A stretch of DNA of 64,000 nt from Pteria penguin (lineage: Eukaryota; Mollusca; Bivalvia; Pterioida; Pteriidae), in contig CM068592.1 in assembly GCA_035048485.1 (NCBI GenBank), forward strand, positions 35,968,001-36,032,000. The letters are read 5' to 3'. The notes beneath the pieces are model-generated. The model was not told where the DNA came from, did not search any database, and saw only the letters and a list, made by a program, of their open reading frames with translations. Every line of letters starts with the position of its first letter. Position 1 is the stretch's first letter. A program made the translations under genes and the position numbers. Positions 11,935 through 25,262 of the stretch are shown here, one piece after another.

Positions 11935-12655
11935 TTTACCATTGAGCCCTATGTACAAGAGTTATTGCCCTTTGATGAAAATCAGAGTCTTTGTTTAGTT
12001 ACATATAAAATTTAACTTTTATTGTAGTTGATCCCATTTTACAAGAGTTATTGCCCTTTATTTGGTATAAATAAGCATTTCTGAATTTTTTTTGCAGCTG
12101 TGCCTTAAAACATTTAAGTAAAACTTGGAGAGAATGTATTAGATGAGGTCATACATACCAAGTTTTACTTGGTTTGCAACTGACCATATTTAACAAGGGT
12201 TTTTGCCCATTGATGAAAATCAGTGTTCTGGAAATGTATCGGCCTTTCTTTGAGATATTGAAATGGAGTTTTGTGTGTGTCTGTAGTATGATGTCCTTCT
12301 TTTGAATTTTCACTTCTGTTGTAATTGACCCCATTTTACTAGAGTTGATGCCCTTTGATGCATATCGATATTCTTGAAATTGTTTGGTCATGCTTTCAGA
12401 TATTTAAGTGAAATTTGGTGTGCTTGTTTATTCTGAGATCCTGTGTATGAAGTTTAGCATTCTTGCAGTTTCCCCCATTTACAAGAATTATTGCCGTTTC
12501 GATAAAAATTCAGAATCCAGGAAATATTTTGTTAGTGCTTTGAGATACTGAAGTAAAGCTTGGTGTTTATATGTATTATGAGATCTCATATATGGAGTTG
12601 GACTTCTGAAGTAAATGACCCCATTTTACGAGAAGTGTTGAACTTTAATGAAAAT
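11935..12655. repeat. Diverged tandem repeat, about 145-bp unit
   Basis: Five or so decayed units carry CCATTTTACAAGAGTTATTG, CCCTTTGATGAAAATCAG and GAGATATTGAAGT-like blocks at roughly 145-bp steps (near 11955, 12040, 12195, 12340, 12485, 12625). The first interval is shorter. No coding signal. Confidence 0.65.
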
Positions 12656-12679
12656 ATTACAGATTTTTAATAGTTATGG

Positions 12680-13245
12680 AATTAACGTATGGCCAATGCA
12701 TGGCATAGTAGATCGTACAATACAGTTCTAATTCTCACGGTGACATGACATATGGGCAGTGCATGTCACAGTAGATCGTACATTACAGTTCTAATTCTCA
12801 CCGTGACATAACATATGGGCAGTGCAAGGCACAGCAGATCGTACATTACAGTTCTAATTCTCACCGTGACATGACATGGACAATGCATGGCACAGTAGAT
12901 CGTACATTACAGTTCTAATTCTCACGGCGACATGACATATGGGCAATGCATGGCACAGTATATCGTACATTACAGTTCTAATTCTCACCGTGACATGACA
13001 TGGACAATGCATGGCACAGTATATCGTACATTACAGTTCTAATTCCACTGTAACATGACATATGGGCAATGCAAGGCACAGCAGATCGTACATTACAGTT
13101 CTAATTCTCACCGTGACATGACGTATGGGCAATGCATGTCACAGTAGATCGTACATTACAGTTCTAATTCCACTGTGACATGACATGGACAATGCATGGC
13201 ACAGTAGATCGTACATTACAGTTTTAATTCTCATTGTGACTTGGG
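12680..13245. repeat. 63-bp satellite, block 1
   Basis: About nine units with start-to-start distances of 63 bp (for example 12741, 12804, 12867), each containing CAGTAGATCGTACATTACAG and TTCTAATTCTCACCGTGACA. Some units lack GGC after ACAT, which breaks the 63-bp step. Because 63 is divisible by three, the array makes long spurious open frames. Confidence 0.95.
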
Positions 13246-13552
13246 GCGCTTTTTGGAAATAGATATTCTGACCCTGAAAATGCTTGAAATAACAAATCTG
13301 GCTTTGACTGAAATGAAAATAAATATTCTGGCTACTAGCATGTACATATACTAGATCATGCAAATATAAAACTTAATGTTCTATAGAAAACATGTTCTTT
13401 TTTTCGGCTCGCTTCACTCGCCAGATTGCTCCCTATACTATAATATGCAGTAGTTTAACTGTGAAACTCATATTTCAGCAGGATTTATAGCACTAGACAA
13501 ATAGTGCTAATCAATATATTCAACAAAAATTTAATAGAATTGTTGTATGTTA

Positions 13553-14232
13553 GCTCACCTGAGCCAAAGGCTCAAGTGAGCTATAGTCATAGCGCGCCGT
13601 CCGTCCGTCGTAAACTTTTCACATTTTCGACTTCTCAAGAACTGCTCAACAGATTTCTATGAAAATTGATAGGAATAAAGTACTCATAATCCCCTACAAG
13701 TGTTGTTGTTTTTTGTCTCAATCCGTCAACAGGTGGTGCCACCACAGGCAAAAGTAGGTCACAGAGGGTATCCTCATTTGACAAAGTTCTTCTTCAGACC
13801 TGGTGCATACACAGAAAAACTGAATGCATAGGAATGATCTAAGAGGATATGTGAAGAACTGTTGTTATTTTTGGTTCTGTTCCGAAATCAAGTTTCTGAC
13901 GTTTTTTCGACATTTTTTGGACTTAGTAATTTCAATGCAGAAAAGTGTCACATGTTTTTCAGTTAATTGATAATGGTGATTTCTTATGAACTATTTTGAT
14001 CATAACTATGGTAAGGAATATATTGTGAAAGAATTTTGTCAATATCTCAATTTTGGTATTATTTATGAATTTTTAAGACTTCAAAAAAAAAAAATAAGGG
14101 GGGGGGGGCATTTTTCACATTTTCAGCTTTTTCTGCAAAGCTGTTGGAAGGGTTCTAATAAAACTTGGTAGAAATAAATAACTTATGACCCCTTCAAATT
14201 TAGTCGTTTTCGTCCAGACCTCTCTACAGGTG
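13553..14232 (+). mobile_element. Truncated GCTCACCTGAGCC hairpin element
   Basis: It starts with the hairpin GCTCACCTGAGCC / GGCTCAAGTGAGC (12 of 13 pairs, three-base loop), followed by GCGCGCCGTCCGTCCGTCG. The interior (CATTTTCGACTTCTC; CAAAAAAAAAAAATAAGG then a G-run; TTTCACATTTTCAGC; TCGTCCAGACCTCTCTACAG) is the same family as the full element at 54972-57838 in the opposite orientation. The copy stops at ACAGGTG, exactly where the second 63-bp satellite block begins. Confidence 0.8.
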
Positions 14233-14680
14233 ACTTGACGTATGGGCAATGCATGACACGGTAGATTGTACATTACAGTTCTAATTCTCACCGTGACATG
14301 ACGTATGGACAATGCATGACACGGTAGATCGTACATTACAGTTCTAATTCTCACGATGACATGACATATGGGCAATGCAAGGCACAGCAGATCGTACATT
14401 ACAGTTCTAATTCTCACGGTGACATGACGTATGGGCAATGCAAGGCACAGCAGATCGTACATTACAGTTCTAATTCTCACGGTGACATGACGTATGGGCA
14501 ATGCAAGGCACAGCAGATCATACATTACAGTTCTAATTCCACTGTGACATGACATGGACAATGCATGGCACAGTAGATCGTACATTACAGTTCTAATTCT
14601 CACCGTGACATGACATATGGGCAATGCAAGGCACAGCAGATCATACATTACAGTTCTAATTCTCATTGTGACTTAATGTA
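14225..14680. repeat. 63-bp satellite, block 2
   Basis: Seven units of the same 63-bp satellite as at 12680-13245, same orientation. Both blocks end in the same degenerate unit, ATTCTCATTGTGACTT, after which the flanks differ. Translation of the minus strand gives a 183-residue frame with a 21-residue period, which is an artefact of the repeat. Confidence 0.95.
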
Positions 14681-15031
14681 TAGGCATTTTTTGTGATAAT
14701 TCTTAGGAATCCTAAGACACGGAAGATGACCCGCCGCCCCTTTCCCGATTCAGCTGAAAAGATTCTATAATAAACTCTAATATAAATATTTAGTGATAGG
14801 GAAAGGATCCGTGTCGAATACCCGTCGGTTTGAATTGTATTATATGTCACGTTCTTGCAACACGTATGCAACTTAGTTTCATAGTTCCAAAAGTTTGCTC
14901 TACAAATATTGCATTTTTCCAGCTTCGTCCTCGAGTATCATATTGCATGGATACACTTTATTTTGTTGAAATGCTCGCCTGAGACACTACATGAATGCCG
15001 GTGTTATATAGTAGTTTTTCCCCCATAGTAG

Positions 15032-15268
15032 TTTTCCCCCCGGAAAAATGGCTATATAGTAGTTTTTTCCCCATGGCAGAAAAACTGCTATATAGTAGTC
15101 TTTCCCCAATAGTAGTTTTTCCCCTGTACGTAACGGTTTGAAAATTATAGACGTTCGTTCTTGTACAATCAGATAAAATCTGAAATACAAATGTACTAGT
15201 GTAGTAATAGCCTGTGGATCAAACCAAAGGGTTATGGGTTTCAATATACTGTTAAGTGGTTTTTGTGG

Positions 15269-15311
<43 letters not shown>

Positions 15312-16529
15312 TGTTTGCTTGGTTGGTTGGGTTTTTTTTTTTTCTTTTTTCTTTTTTTTTTTTTTTTTTGGCTCACCTGAGCCGAAGGCTCAAGTGAGCT
15401 ATTGTGATCAATCGTCGTCCGTCTTCCGTCCGTCGTTAGCTTTTCTACATTTTCGACTTCTTCTCCAGAACCGCTGCACATAATTTCACAAAACTTCATA
15501 GGAAGTAAGTACTCATGCAAGGTCCTCTACCAAGTTTGTGTCTTTCGTGCCCAATCGTAACAACTCGTCCATTTCCGTTCGCAAATACTTTTTGTAAAAA
15601 ATGGCGATGGTTTTCCGATTGTTTCGTGTCCATCCGTAATCCAAGATGGCTGCCATTGGCTCTGATTGGTTGACACATTTTCGACTTCTTCTCCAGAAGC
15701 GCTGCACAGAATTCCACCAAACCTCATAGGAAGTAGGTACTCAAGGTCGTTTTTCGTGCCGATCCGTAATCCAAGATGGCTGCCATTGGCTCTGATCGGT
15801 TGACACATTTTGGACTTCTTCTCCAGAAGCGCTGCACAGAATTTCACCAAACCTCATAGGAAGTAAGTACTCGAGGTCCTCTACCACGTTTGTGTTTTTC
15901 GTGCCGATCCGTAATCCAAGATGGCCGCCATTGGCTCTGATTAGTTGACACATTTTGGACTTCTTCTCCAGAACCGCTGCACAGAATTTCACAAAACTTC
16001 ATAGAAAGTAAGTACTCAAAGTCCTCTACCAAGTCTGTGTCTTTCGTGCCCATACGTAATCCAAGATGGTTGCCATTGGCTCTGATTTGTTGACACATTT
16101 TCGACTTCTTCTTTTTTTTTTTTTTTTTTTTTGGTAAATGTGTACAAGTCTTTATTTTTATATATTAAATATAGTATGGTATTTTCTGCCATTATTTCAT
16201 AGTAAAAATTGTCTTTTATTTGCGTATAGATGTCATTCATGACGTCACACTATGACTCAATATTTGATCCCAGGCAACTTTTCGTAATACATCATAAGTA
16301 AATTAGGAATTTATTAATGAAAATATTCCAATGATAAATATTATCTAGAACTGAACGTGCAAGAATTCACTCTTCATTTAGAGAGTACACGATGAACATG
16401 AGATAAATAGAAGGGAATCCCACCATGATTTGCAATCTGCGACGAGGCTTGCCTAGAGATTTCCTTGTCCCTTACGCAAAGTATGGAAGGTCTCATCATA
16501 CAGAATCTTTATGCGAAGTTTAAAAGCTC
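15032..16529. repeat. 1.5-kb tandem duplication, copy 1
   Basis: Copy 1 runs from TTTTCCCCCCGGAAAAATGG to TTTAAAAGCTC. It contains a GCTCACCTGAGCC hairpin at 15371 followed by CCGTC-rich sequence, then four units of about 130-146 bp carrying CCAAGATGGCTGCCATTGGC and CTTCTTCTCCAGAA, a T-run, and a unique-looking segment to 16529. The (TG)n run is about 35 bp. Confidence 0.93.
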
Positions 16530-18100
<1,571 letters not shown>

Positions 18101-18961
18101 TACACACTTTTGTGTAAAAGATATAGTCAAAGTTATAGTTTTTGAAAACTAGGTCACACTCCAATGTCAAGGTCATTAGGTCAAAAGTCATGGTCCTAAA
18201 TGAAAGATCTTATCACAAGAAATCTATATGCGAAGTTCCAAACCTTTTGGTACAAAAGATACAGCCGAAGTTTATGTTTTGAAAACTAGGTCGAGCTCCA
18301 AGATCAAGGTCACTAGTTCAAAAATCATATTCCCAAATGAAAGGTCTCACAAGGAATCTATTTGTGGTGTCTTAAAGCCTTGGACCTTTTAGTACAAATG
18401 ATGTAGTCAATGTTTTCGCCACAGGGTAAAAAGAAAAGCTAGGTGCCCAAATTTCATTACGGAGGCATAAAAACGAACTTGTCTTTCTTTTTCCGCTTGT
18501 ATAAATAGAGATTTCTCGGATTAAATGAAGATATCTCGAATGAAATTCTAGTAGATATATCTCTGTTCTAAATATAAACATCTGTATTTGGAAAGAGATT
18601 AAAACTGAAAACATTTCTATTTAAGAAAATAAGATATCTGTAAATTCAATGGATATATCTCCCTATCAAAAGTTGAGATATCTCTACAATAAATAGAAAT
18701 CCATTTATTGTTAACAAGATAATGAGCTTGATTTACTTATGTGTGAAAAGAAAATCCGGAATTTCACATTGGGGGAAAATTCACTATATAGTAGTTTTTC
18801 CCCGGGAGAAAATGGCTATAAGAGGAAGGGGATGGCTATATAGCCAAATTTCCCCCCGGGGGAAACTACTATATAGCCATTTTCCGGGGGCAAAACTGCT
18901 ATATAGTCATTTTTCCGGGGGGAGGGGATGGCTAGGGGGAAAAACTACTATTTAACACCGG

Positions 18962-19340
18962 TGGGTATGTTTTGAGTATTATTACCTAAACATAACAAAG
19001 AGTCGGGTTACTTAAAAATTACAAATCAACCATTTCGAATTTGTAGCTTGCATATCTTGACTCATTACTTCAAAGTGTATCGGGAATTACAAGTACCCCA
19101 TCTTCAGCCAAAATATAAATTAATCTCAGTAATTCTTTATATGAATCATGGATACATGCATGTCAACATTTGGGGGATGAAGTACTTACGAACCTATTGT
19201 TTTTCGGCAAAATCCGTCAAGAGGTGGATCCAGGGCGTAGTGATATTCACCCAAGAGGATACCCGCTTCTCTGACAAACTTCTGAAGACCGACAACATAG
19301 CCCAACAAACCGAATTTACAGAATGTGTTTCGGCAGAGAC
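18962..19340. other. No recognised feature
   Basis: Unique-looking sequence containing the start of a 135-residue open frame (19048-19455). The frame runs across the boundary of a dispersed repeat at 19341 and matches no family that I can name. It is not called as a gene. Confidence 0.4.
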
Positions 19341-19559
19341 ATATATCAAGAGCGGATTTCCATTTTTTTTTTCTTTCTTTACCTTGTCATTTCAACAAAG
19401 GTCAGTTCATGTCCTCCGAATTTTTGTCCGATCATATTCTATTTTAAAGTTTTGAACAACCTTTTGTTACCTTTCGGAGTTTTTCATACCTTCACATGCT
19501 TGTGAACTACTAGACTGGAGTTACCTGCTCTAGATCTAGACTTGTGAATAGAAAAAAGC

Positions 19560-20081
19560 CCTACTAATATCCCGGACATAGACCGTAGATTAGCCAAACT
19601 ATGGGCCGGAAAACAACATTTGCTTACTTGGAAGCGGTATGCACGGGGAAAATAGACTTTGCCCAATAATAACCCCAATATGTGGATGACTTTTGCATTT
19701 CCTAGAATCTTACACGGCATTGAGCTGTTAAATTATAGGAAAAATTACCTCGAGAGTCTAGAAAAATTCAAAAGACAAACTCTCAGACAATTGCAGACCT
19801 TGCCTAATAGAACAGCAAACATTGCAGTCACTTCACTAGTTGGTGTCTTACAAACAGGACAGGTTGACCTACGCATCTTCAGTACCTACCTTAATATTGC
19901 AAAAAACCCACAATCTATAGAGCATGTTATTGCTATCAGACAGTTGGCAGTCAAGGGTCCGGATAGCCACAGTTGGTTCATTAAGGTCAAACACACACTC
20001 CAGAAATATGACTTCCCTGACCCCAATTATTTCTTGGGGAATATTAGAAATGACGTGTCCAAAAAATCACTGGAAATTTAA
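19560..20081 (+). pseudogene. LINE reverse transcriptase C-terminal fragment
   Basis: The open frame from 19659 encodes PRILHGIELLNY, LESLEKFKRQTLRQLQTLPN and RTANIAVTSLVGVLQTGQ, then a tail with WFIKVKHTLQKYDFPDP. This is the pattern seen after the catalytic region of non-LTR retrotransposon reverse transcriptases. The catalytic part is absent. Upstream, RLAKLWAGKQHLLTWKRY can be read in frame before a stop, so the fragment is decayed at its 5' end. A shorter homologous piece lies on minus at 33965-34265. Confidence 0.75.
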
Positions 20082-20319
20082 AATAAAGTCAGCCGTACAT
20101 AGCGCGTGACATGCCCTTAATGAGTATGACATGGCGGGAAAGACTACCTTAGCTTTCATCTAGATTCAATATAGCTCTATTAAAGTTGCATATTTGGTAT
20201 GGAAAAGCGCTCTCCATTCTCCAAAAGCCTCAGAAAAGGCTGCAGTTAAGGTCCAGATTATGAGATGTATATCGTCTTCAATATAATAGAAGTAAATTTA
20301 ACCAATATACAATAGACCC

Positions 20320-20579
20320 AAGCCAGTGTGGCCTAGTGGATAAGGTGCTCGGCTCGTGATCGAGAGGTTCCGGGGTTCGACTCCCGCCCTGGGCATACCG
20401 TTGTTCTGTCTTTCTGATGAGACAGTGAAAACCGAGGTCCCGTGTAGGCGTGGCACGTAAAAGATCCCTTACTGCTTCGAGATGGTGCGCTGCAAAGATC
20501 TTATGGCATCAGGCAGATGCCGTCACCATATACGTGAAATAATCATGGAGTGACGTTAAACAACAACTAATCAACCAAA
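20320..20579 (+). mobile_element. tRNA-derived SINE with perfect 17-bp target duplication
   Basis: The best-preserved head in the window: GCCAGTGTGGCCTAGTGG (A-box), CTCGGCTCGTGATCGAG (anticodon stem-loop) and GGGGTTCGACTCCCG (B-box). If the loop is seven bases, its anticodon position reads CGT. The shared body follows, with tail TGACGTTAAACAACAAC. CAATATACAATAGACCC flanks it at 20303-20319 and 20580-20596. Confidence 0.97.
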
Positions 20580-20617
20580 CAATATACAATAGACCCTATG
20601 TGTCTTTTATGTAAACA

Positions 20618-20837
20618 GGGTCCAGCGCCATAAACTGAGAAAATACTTAAGTCATATTTTATATTCTTCTGTTCAACAATAAATTGATAAATAGAATTTG
20701 GATTTTACTGAGTTTTATTCTATCCATAAATAGAATTAAATCACTCTGAATGACAATTTATTTGGACGTTTGATAGTGTAATAAATTAAGATGAAATAAT
20801 TGACTAATGTATTTTCTCAGTTTATGGCGCCGGACCC
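20618..20837. mobile_element. 220-bp MITE with 29-bp terminal inverted repeats
   Basis: The left end reads GGGTCCAGCGCCATAAACTG then AGAAAATAC. The reverse complement of the right end reads GGGTCCGGCGCCATAAACTG then AGAAAATAC, one mismatch in 29. The interior is AT-rich with no coding. No clear target duplication is visible, so the superfamily is undetermined. Confidence 0.85.
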
Positions 20838-20907
20838 GGGGCCCTTAAGACAGTAAGCATTTCATTTTACACTGTGTTAAACTATCCAATATTAGAAAAA
20901 AAAGTAC

Positions 20908-21159
20908 ATGACAGCCATACAATATGTGCTGGCCGAAAAAGTAGGCCCAGCACAGGCCAGGAAAATTCTAGACAATAAGGATTTAGCATTACAACTATTA
21001 ATCGACCGCACGTCGTCAAAATTACTTCAAAGGCTGGGAGGAGGAGATGATGTTCCGCTCAGCATTGAGGCCGTGGCTCGGGATCTGTTATGTGCCCTAC
21101 ACCAAGAGAGGGCTGCTCAAGAATGTCTAACATTCCACATAGGATGTGATTGCACCTAA
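20908..21159 (+). CDS. Unrecognised 83-residue open frame with coding-like composition
   Basis: ATG 20908 to TAA 21159, with an in-frame TAG shortly upstream at 20893. The product (starting MTAIQYVLAEKVGPAQARK, with LALQLLIDRTSSKLLQRL and LSIEAVARDLLCALHQE) is helix-prone, charged and free of low-complexity runs, unlike most frames here. It lies in the part of arm 1 that is missing from arm 2. It could be a fragment of a mobile-element protein or a small gene. No family is recognised and no splice sites are obvious. Confidence 0.3.
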   Translation: MTAIQYVLAEKVGPAQARKILDNKDLALQLLIDRTSSKLLQRLGGGDDVPLSIEAVARDLLCALHQERAAQECLTFHIGCDCT

Positions 21160-22347
21160 TCCTGCCCGCAGGTTTTTATGCTGTGTAAAGGTTTAAAAGT
21201 TTTCTGAAGATTTTTATACACCATCTTGTAAGTTTTGAGGAATATATCCCAAAGCTCATGGCATCATATACAAGTATTATTTCCCCCATTATTAAATACT
21301 GGCCGCAGACAAAAGCTTTATCTTTTAATTTACGAATAGACCATTGTATCTACATATGATAGATCACATTTGCTGACCCATAGAAAATGCGAGGAGGTGT
21401 TGATCCACTTCTCTTTTTATATGCTGTTTAAAGTTGCATTAGCTGTCAAAATTGGTATAACAAGAATGTTATGTTTCATTTAATTATCTGAAATTACATA
21501 CCATCAAACTACAAAACAAAGTTATACTACATCGAAAGTCAACTATTTTGACGACATTGACACGTTTTAATAAACCGGAAAAATTGAGAAATGTCCGTTA
21601 CATTCACCATTTACTCAATATTTGACACGCATGTAGATCGGGTCAGAAAATCACGTGATAAAAACAATGTACTATAGTGTGTCGCTGAGTATATCTTCGT
21701 AAAAACATGTTTTATCTAGCTTTGTAAACTCAAAGATATATAGGCGCATACTAATTGCACAGAAGAAAAGAAATAATGTCATTGGTAATAGTGTCAATAG
21801 TAATTTGGTTATATACAACGAACAATTTAAAGCTTTATGTCACATTAGTAGTCTCACATGGTTTAATAGAGGGGCCCCAAAAAGGGACTCTTAAAACAAT
21901 TTCTCTTAAAGAATTTTACAAAATGCATTTACGTTTCTTTCATGTCGTCCACTTTGCACATTATTATCAACAGTTAATTTTAAGAACCTATTGACAGTAA
22001 ATATCGGACCGCTTTCATAATACAAACACGCAAGTAATCAATACAATGGAATGTCAAGGCCTCGTGCTGACGTAATATTGAAAAATGTAAACATTGAAGA
22101 CTCGTGCGAAGTATTTTGTGTAAATTGACAACTCTCCCCCGTTCCCATCGCTCTAGTGCAACTTCTATATTGTTCTTGTTCTAAAAATGTTTCGTCACAG
22201 ACTTTTTTCATCCCTGATGTTATCGAATTCTGTCTTTAAACGAGGACGTCTCATCTCCGATAGCTTTGTCTACGTCACCAGTGTTGTTGTTATTAGTGAA
22301 AGTTTCCTAATCTCGCGTTAGTTGGCTAGGTCATTGATACACTGAAC

Positions 22348-22383
22348 ATGCCAGGTGAAGAAAAAATTACCGACTTTGTGCGG
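22348..22383 (+). CDS. Possible first coding exon of an unidentified gene
   Basis: ATG 22348 begins MPGEEKITDFVR and meets a donor-like GTAGGT at 22384. Unspliced, the frame stops about nine codons later. The preceding 300 bp are less AT-rich than the surroundings and contain TGACGTAA (CRE-like, 22069). No downstream exon was identified. It lies in the arm 1 segment absent from arm 2. Weak call. Confidence 0.2.
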
Positions 22384-23789
22384 GTAGGTCGTAATTATTT
22401 AATTACATTTTAATGATTTTTTCCAATACTAACCAAACTTATATAACATTGTAATTTCGTATAAAGGCTTAACTTCAGGAGAGAGTCCAGGGTTAAAAGT
22501 TACACTTTTCGTTTTTAATACGGAAAATGACAGCTAGTGCAACAATAAGTCACGATGAACACGGCGGTGCATTGTGCTATATTTTGTATGTGTTGGAGAC
22601 ATTAGGGACAATTGTCCCATTATATCTAGTGTATATATACCAGTGTATAGTTTACTACAGCGAACCATGGCTAATAATCCAACTCGTATATTATATATAT
22701 TCAATCCATTTGACTACGTTTTTCCCAGTGTTTCTCCATACTTAACCTGTAGAAATTTCCACCACCCTGCATGGTAACAGTAATGTATCCATAAATTTGA
22801 CCTAATAATATTGTTGTATCATATTAAGTTAAACTGTGTTTAAGACACACTATACCTCTACACGTACACTTTGCAGAGGATTTAGTTATGAACTGTATAT
22901 ACGTTGAATTCAATTAATGCAGCCCCATACTAAACCAAATTTCCCTATATGACTGTATATAATCACCTTGAGTAGCTAGTTAGCTGTCTATTTATTCGTC
23001 TATCCACTTACATGTATTTATGGATAGCCTACACACTGAATAAGATCTCTGCCCTAAAAACGGCTTTATCTAGCCATGTCACGGACAAACTGTCCCCACT
23101 CTGAAATTGCCCTCTACCTAGAATTAGATAAGTGACCCCTACACGTTATATATTTCTCAACTGCATTTGTAAGATCCATGGATAAATTGCGCCTACTCTG
23201 AAATTACCCTTTGTCTAGAATTAGACGTCACGTATCCCCTACATATTATAAATTACCCTACAAATTATAATTTCCCCAACTGTACTTGTGAATTAGACCA
23301 TTTAACTCAGTATTATTGCTCTTTGATTATGCTACTTGGGTGCTTCTGAGCCAAAACAATATAATTATCATTTTACTACATAATCCTTTTATACATTTTA
23401 CTTTTGCCCTCATTTTAAGTTTTATCAGTTAATGTTATGTAATATTTGGCCCTTAGTGTATGTCTCTTATCATTCTGTTCTTACCATTGTACATATGTTA
23501 TCAAAACTAAAAATAGATCCTTATTTTACCCATTTGGGGTGCTCCTTAACCAGAAGAGGAAGTTCCAAGCTGAAACTGAAACTGAACAGGCATTGTCAGT
23601 CTATAACTGCTTCCAAATGAAAACATACGTGTATACGTATTTATTCTGACATTATAAATTTACGTTGAGGGAAACTATGGGACAAAATGGATATAACTTT
23701 ATGGCTTTGTTCTTAGCAGACAGAAAAAAGATAGTCATACTGTATCATTACTGAAAAAAAGCTGAAAAATATACCAGATTACACCATTT

Positions 23790-24175
23790 TATTCGAAATT
23801 TTAAAAGAATTTCCCGGACCACCTTACAGGAGTGGGTACTACCGCATCGGGCATGAGGAGGGTAAAGGCTTGTGTCAACGATCGGACCAGAAGTGGTCAT
23901 TGCTGCAACAGGAACCACTATAGCACTTACCACTTACAGCAGTAACTACAAACTGGAGTTTCTATCCCAATCCCCGTTTGACAGCGCATTCTGTATATTT
24001 AATCGCCGACCAAGACCAAACCATCAAGGGAGGAGCAGCAGACCTACCACCTGGAAAAAAGCGCTGGTCTTGCACAAATGGCATATCTGAGGACTTGTAT
24101 AAGTCAGTCAGGAGGGAAGGAGCTGGCCTACATACAAGGCGGATGACCATCAGAAGTCTTGTTTTCTTGTATTAA
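23790..24175 (+). other. Coding-like remnant with frame breaks, unidentified
   Basis: One frame reads FPGPPYRSGYYRIGHEEGKG, is interrupted by a stop, and resumes as LTAHSVYLIADQDQTIKGG and PPGKKRWSCTNGISEDLYKS. Composition is protein-like and richer in G+C than its flanks. The breaks suggest a pseudogene or an old mobile-element gene. No family is recognised. Confidence 0.25.
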
Positions 24176-24490
24176 ACTTTTAAACACTAGCAACTGATAA
24201 GTTGGGGAGGGTCAGGCACAATCTTCAGACTTACCCCTACCCCAGGGGCTTCAACAGCCACAGTCTCTGCCCTACTCCCCATCATAGCTTCTCATGAAAT
24301 TTCCACCAAAGTTTTCGTGTAGAGTCTCCTAACATTCAATCTGGTCATCTAAGTAGATCCTGCACATTTTCTGTCCCTCTCTCATATTTTAATACAGCTT
24401 TGTATTTAGTCATCGAAATTAAATAAATATATATATGAAAGAGAATGTCTCCCTAACATTTCGCCATCTAAAGTGTTTGTGATATTGAGT

Positions 24491-24663
24491 CTTTTCGTTA
24501 TACAGAGTTATTTCCCATATGAGCAGGTCTGACGTCAAACCATTGTGACGTCAATCAGTTTATGGTGTAAAATTATGTGAAATTATATAAAAATTGTATG
24601 ACGTCACAAGGGTACGATGTCAGTTACCTGTTCATATGGGAAATAACTCTGCATAACGAAAAG
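24491..24663. mobile_element. 173-bp MITE with about 36-bp inverted ends
   Basis: Left CTTTTCGTTATACAGAG plus TTATTTCCCATATGAGCAGG matches the inverse of the right end (CTTTTCGTTATGCAGAG plus TTATTTCCCATATGAACAGG). The interior carries GACGTCA motifs. No protein. Confidence 0.8.
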
Positions 24664-25177
24664 GCCCAGTATCTTCGTTACAGTTCCTTTTTTGGGTAAC
24701 TATGTTGTCATACTTATCCTGCTTTGCTACACATATCAACAACAGTCGTGTACAATGTGGACCTTAAGGCCCTATCACGATAGTTGTCGAGTTTCTCTGA
24801 TAGCTCTCGAGCTGCCGAATCATATCTCCGTGAGTAGTCTACGATTTCTGATGAAAGGTATTTCCATTAAACTTCCGCTCGAGTTTTCTTCTACAATAAT
24901 TTTCTTTCTGGAACGAGGTTCAATAACTTATGTACGATTTATGTACGACATTTTCTCCACAATCGAAATTAAAGGTTTTTCTACTAGTTTAATCGAGATG
25001 TGAGAGGATATACGGCCTCATCACGAGTTACTGTACGACGACTTATCTACAAGTGAAGGCCACAAGTTGGCATTTAGTATGCATTTGGTATGAATACTGT
25101 AAAGATATGTCTGCAACACGTGTTCGATTTCTGGGTGGCATCTAGTTGATATGCATTTGCAACAGGTAGGGTAAAAA
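24664..25177. other. No recognised gene
   Basis: Contains a 103-residue open frame (24692-25003) over GGCCCTATCACGATAG-like sequence with a possible partner at 25015. This may be another dispersed element. No domain and no splice context were seen. Confidence 0.4.
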
Positions 25178-25262
25178 AAAAATTGTAGCTGGACCCGAGA
25201 AGCAAACCCAATACCTTCCGCTTGGAGGGCGAACGCTCTCACCAATGAGCTATCGGCATCCG
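25178..25262 (-). repeat. tRNA-like sequence (SINE head or tRNA pseudogene)
   Basis: On minus: CCGATAGCTCATTGGTGAG (A-box region), an anticodon-arm-like TTCGC / GCGGA stem, and GGGTTTGCTTCTCGG (B-box region). The base before the presumed anticodon is not T and the acceptor arm is poor, so a functional tRNA gene is unlikely. Confidence 0.5.

Larger units (their letters stand above)
19341..23550 (+). repeat. Inverted repeat, arm 1 (homologous to 32558-34553)
   Basis: Blocks in this arm recur on the minus strand at 32.6-34.6 kb: CAAGAGCGGATTT, GTCAGTTCATGTCC, CATGCTTGTGAACTACTAGA, the LINE fragment, GATAGATCACATTTGCTGA, GGGACAATTGTCC, and the stretch 22860-23550. Arm 1 is about 2.2 kb longer because 20085-21295 and 21440-22535 have no counterpart in arm 2. 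Identity looks moderate, so the arms are old paralogous copies and not a recent palindrome. Confidence 0.8.

Noticed and set aside
14115..14666. 183-residue minus-strand frame with a 21-residue period
   Set aside because: 63-bp satellite; 63 is divisible by three, so the frame stays open by chance.
24692..25003. 103-residue plus frame
   Set aside because: Overlaps dispersed-repeat-like sequence; no recognisable domain, splice context or codon signature.
25178..25262. Functional tRNA gene
   Set aside because: A- and B-box-like sequences exist, but the acceptor stem is poor and the base before the anticodon is not T. Called only as tRNA-like.
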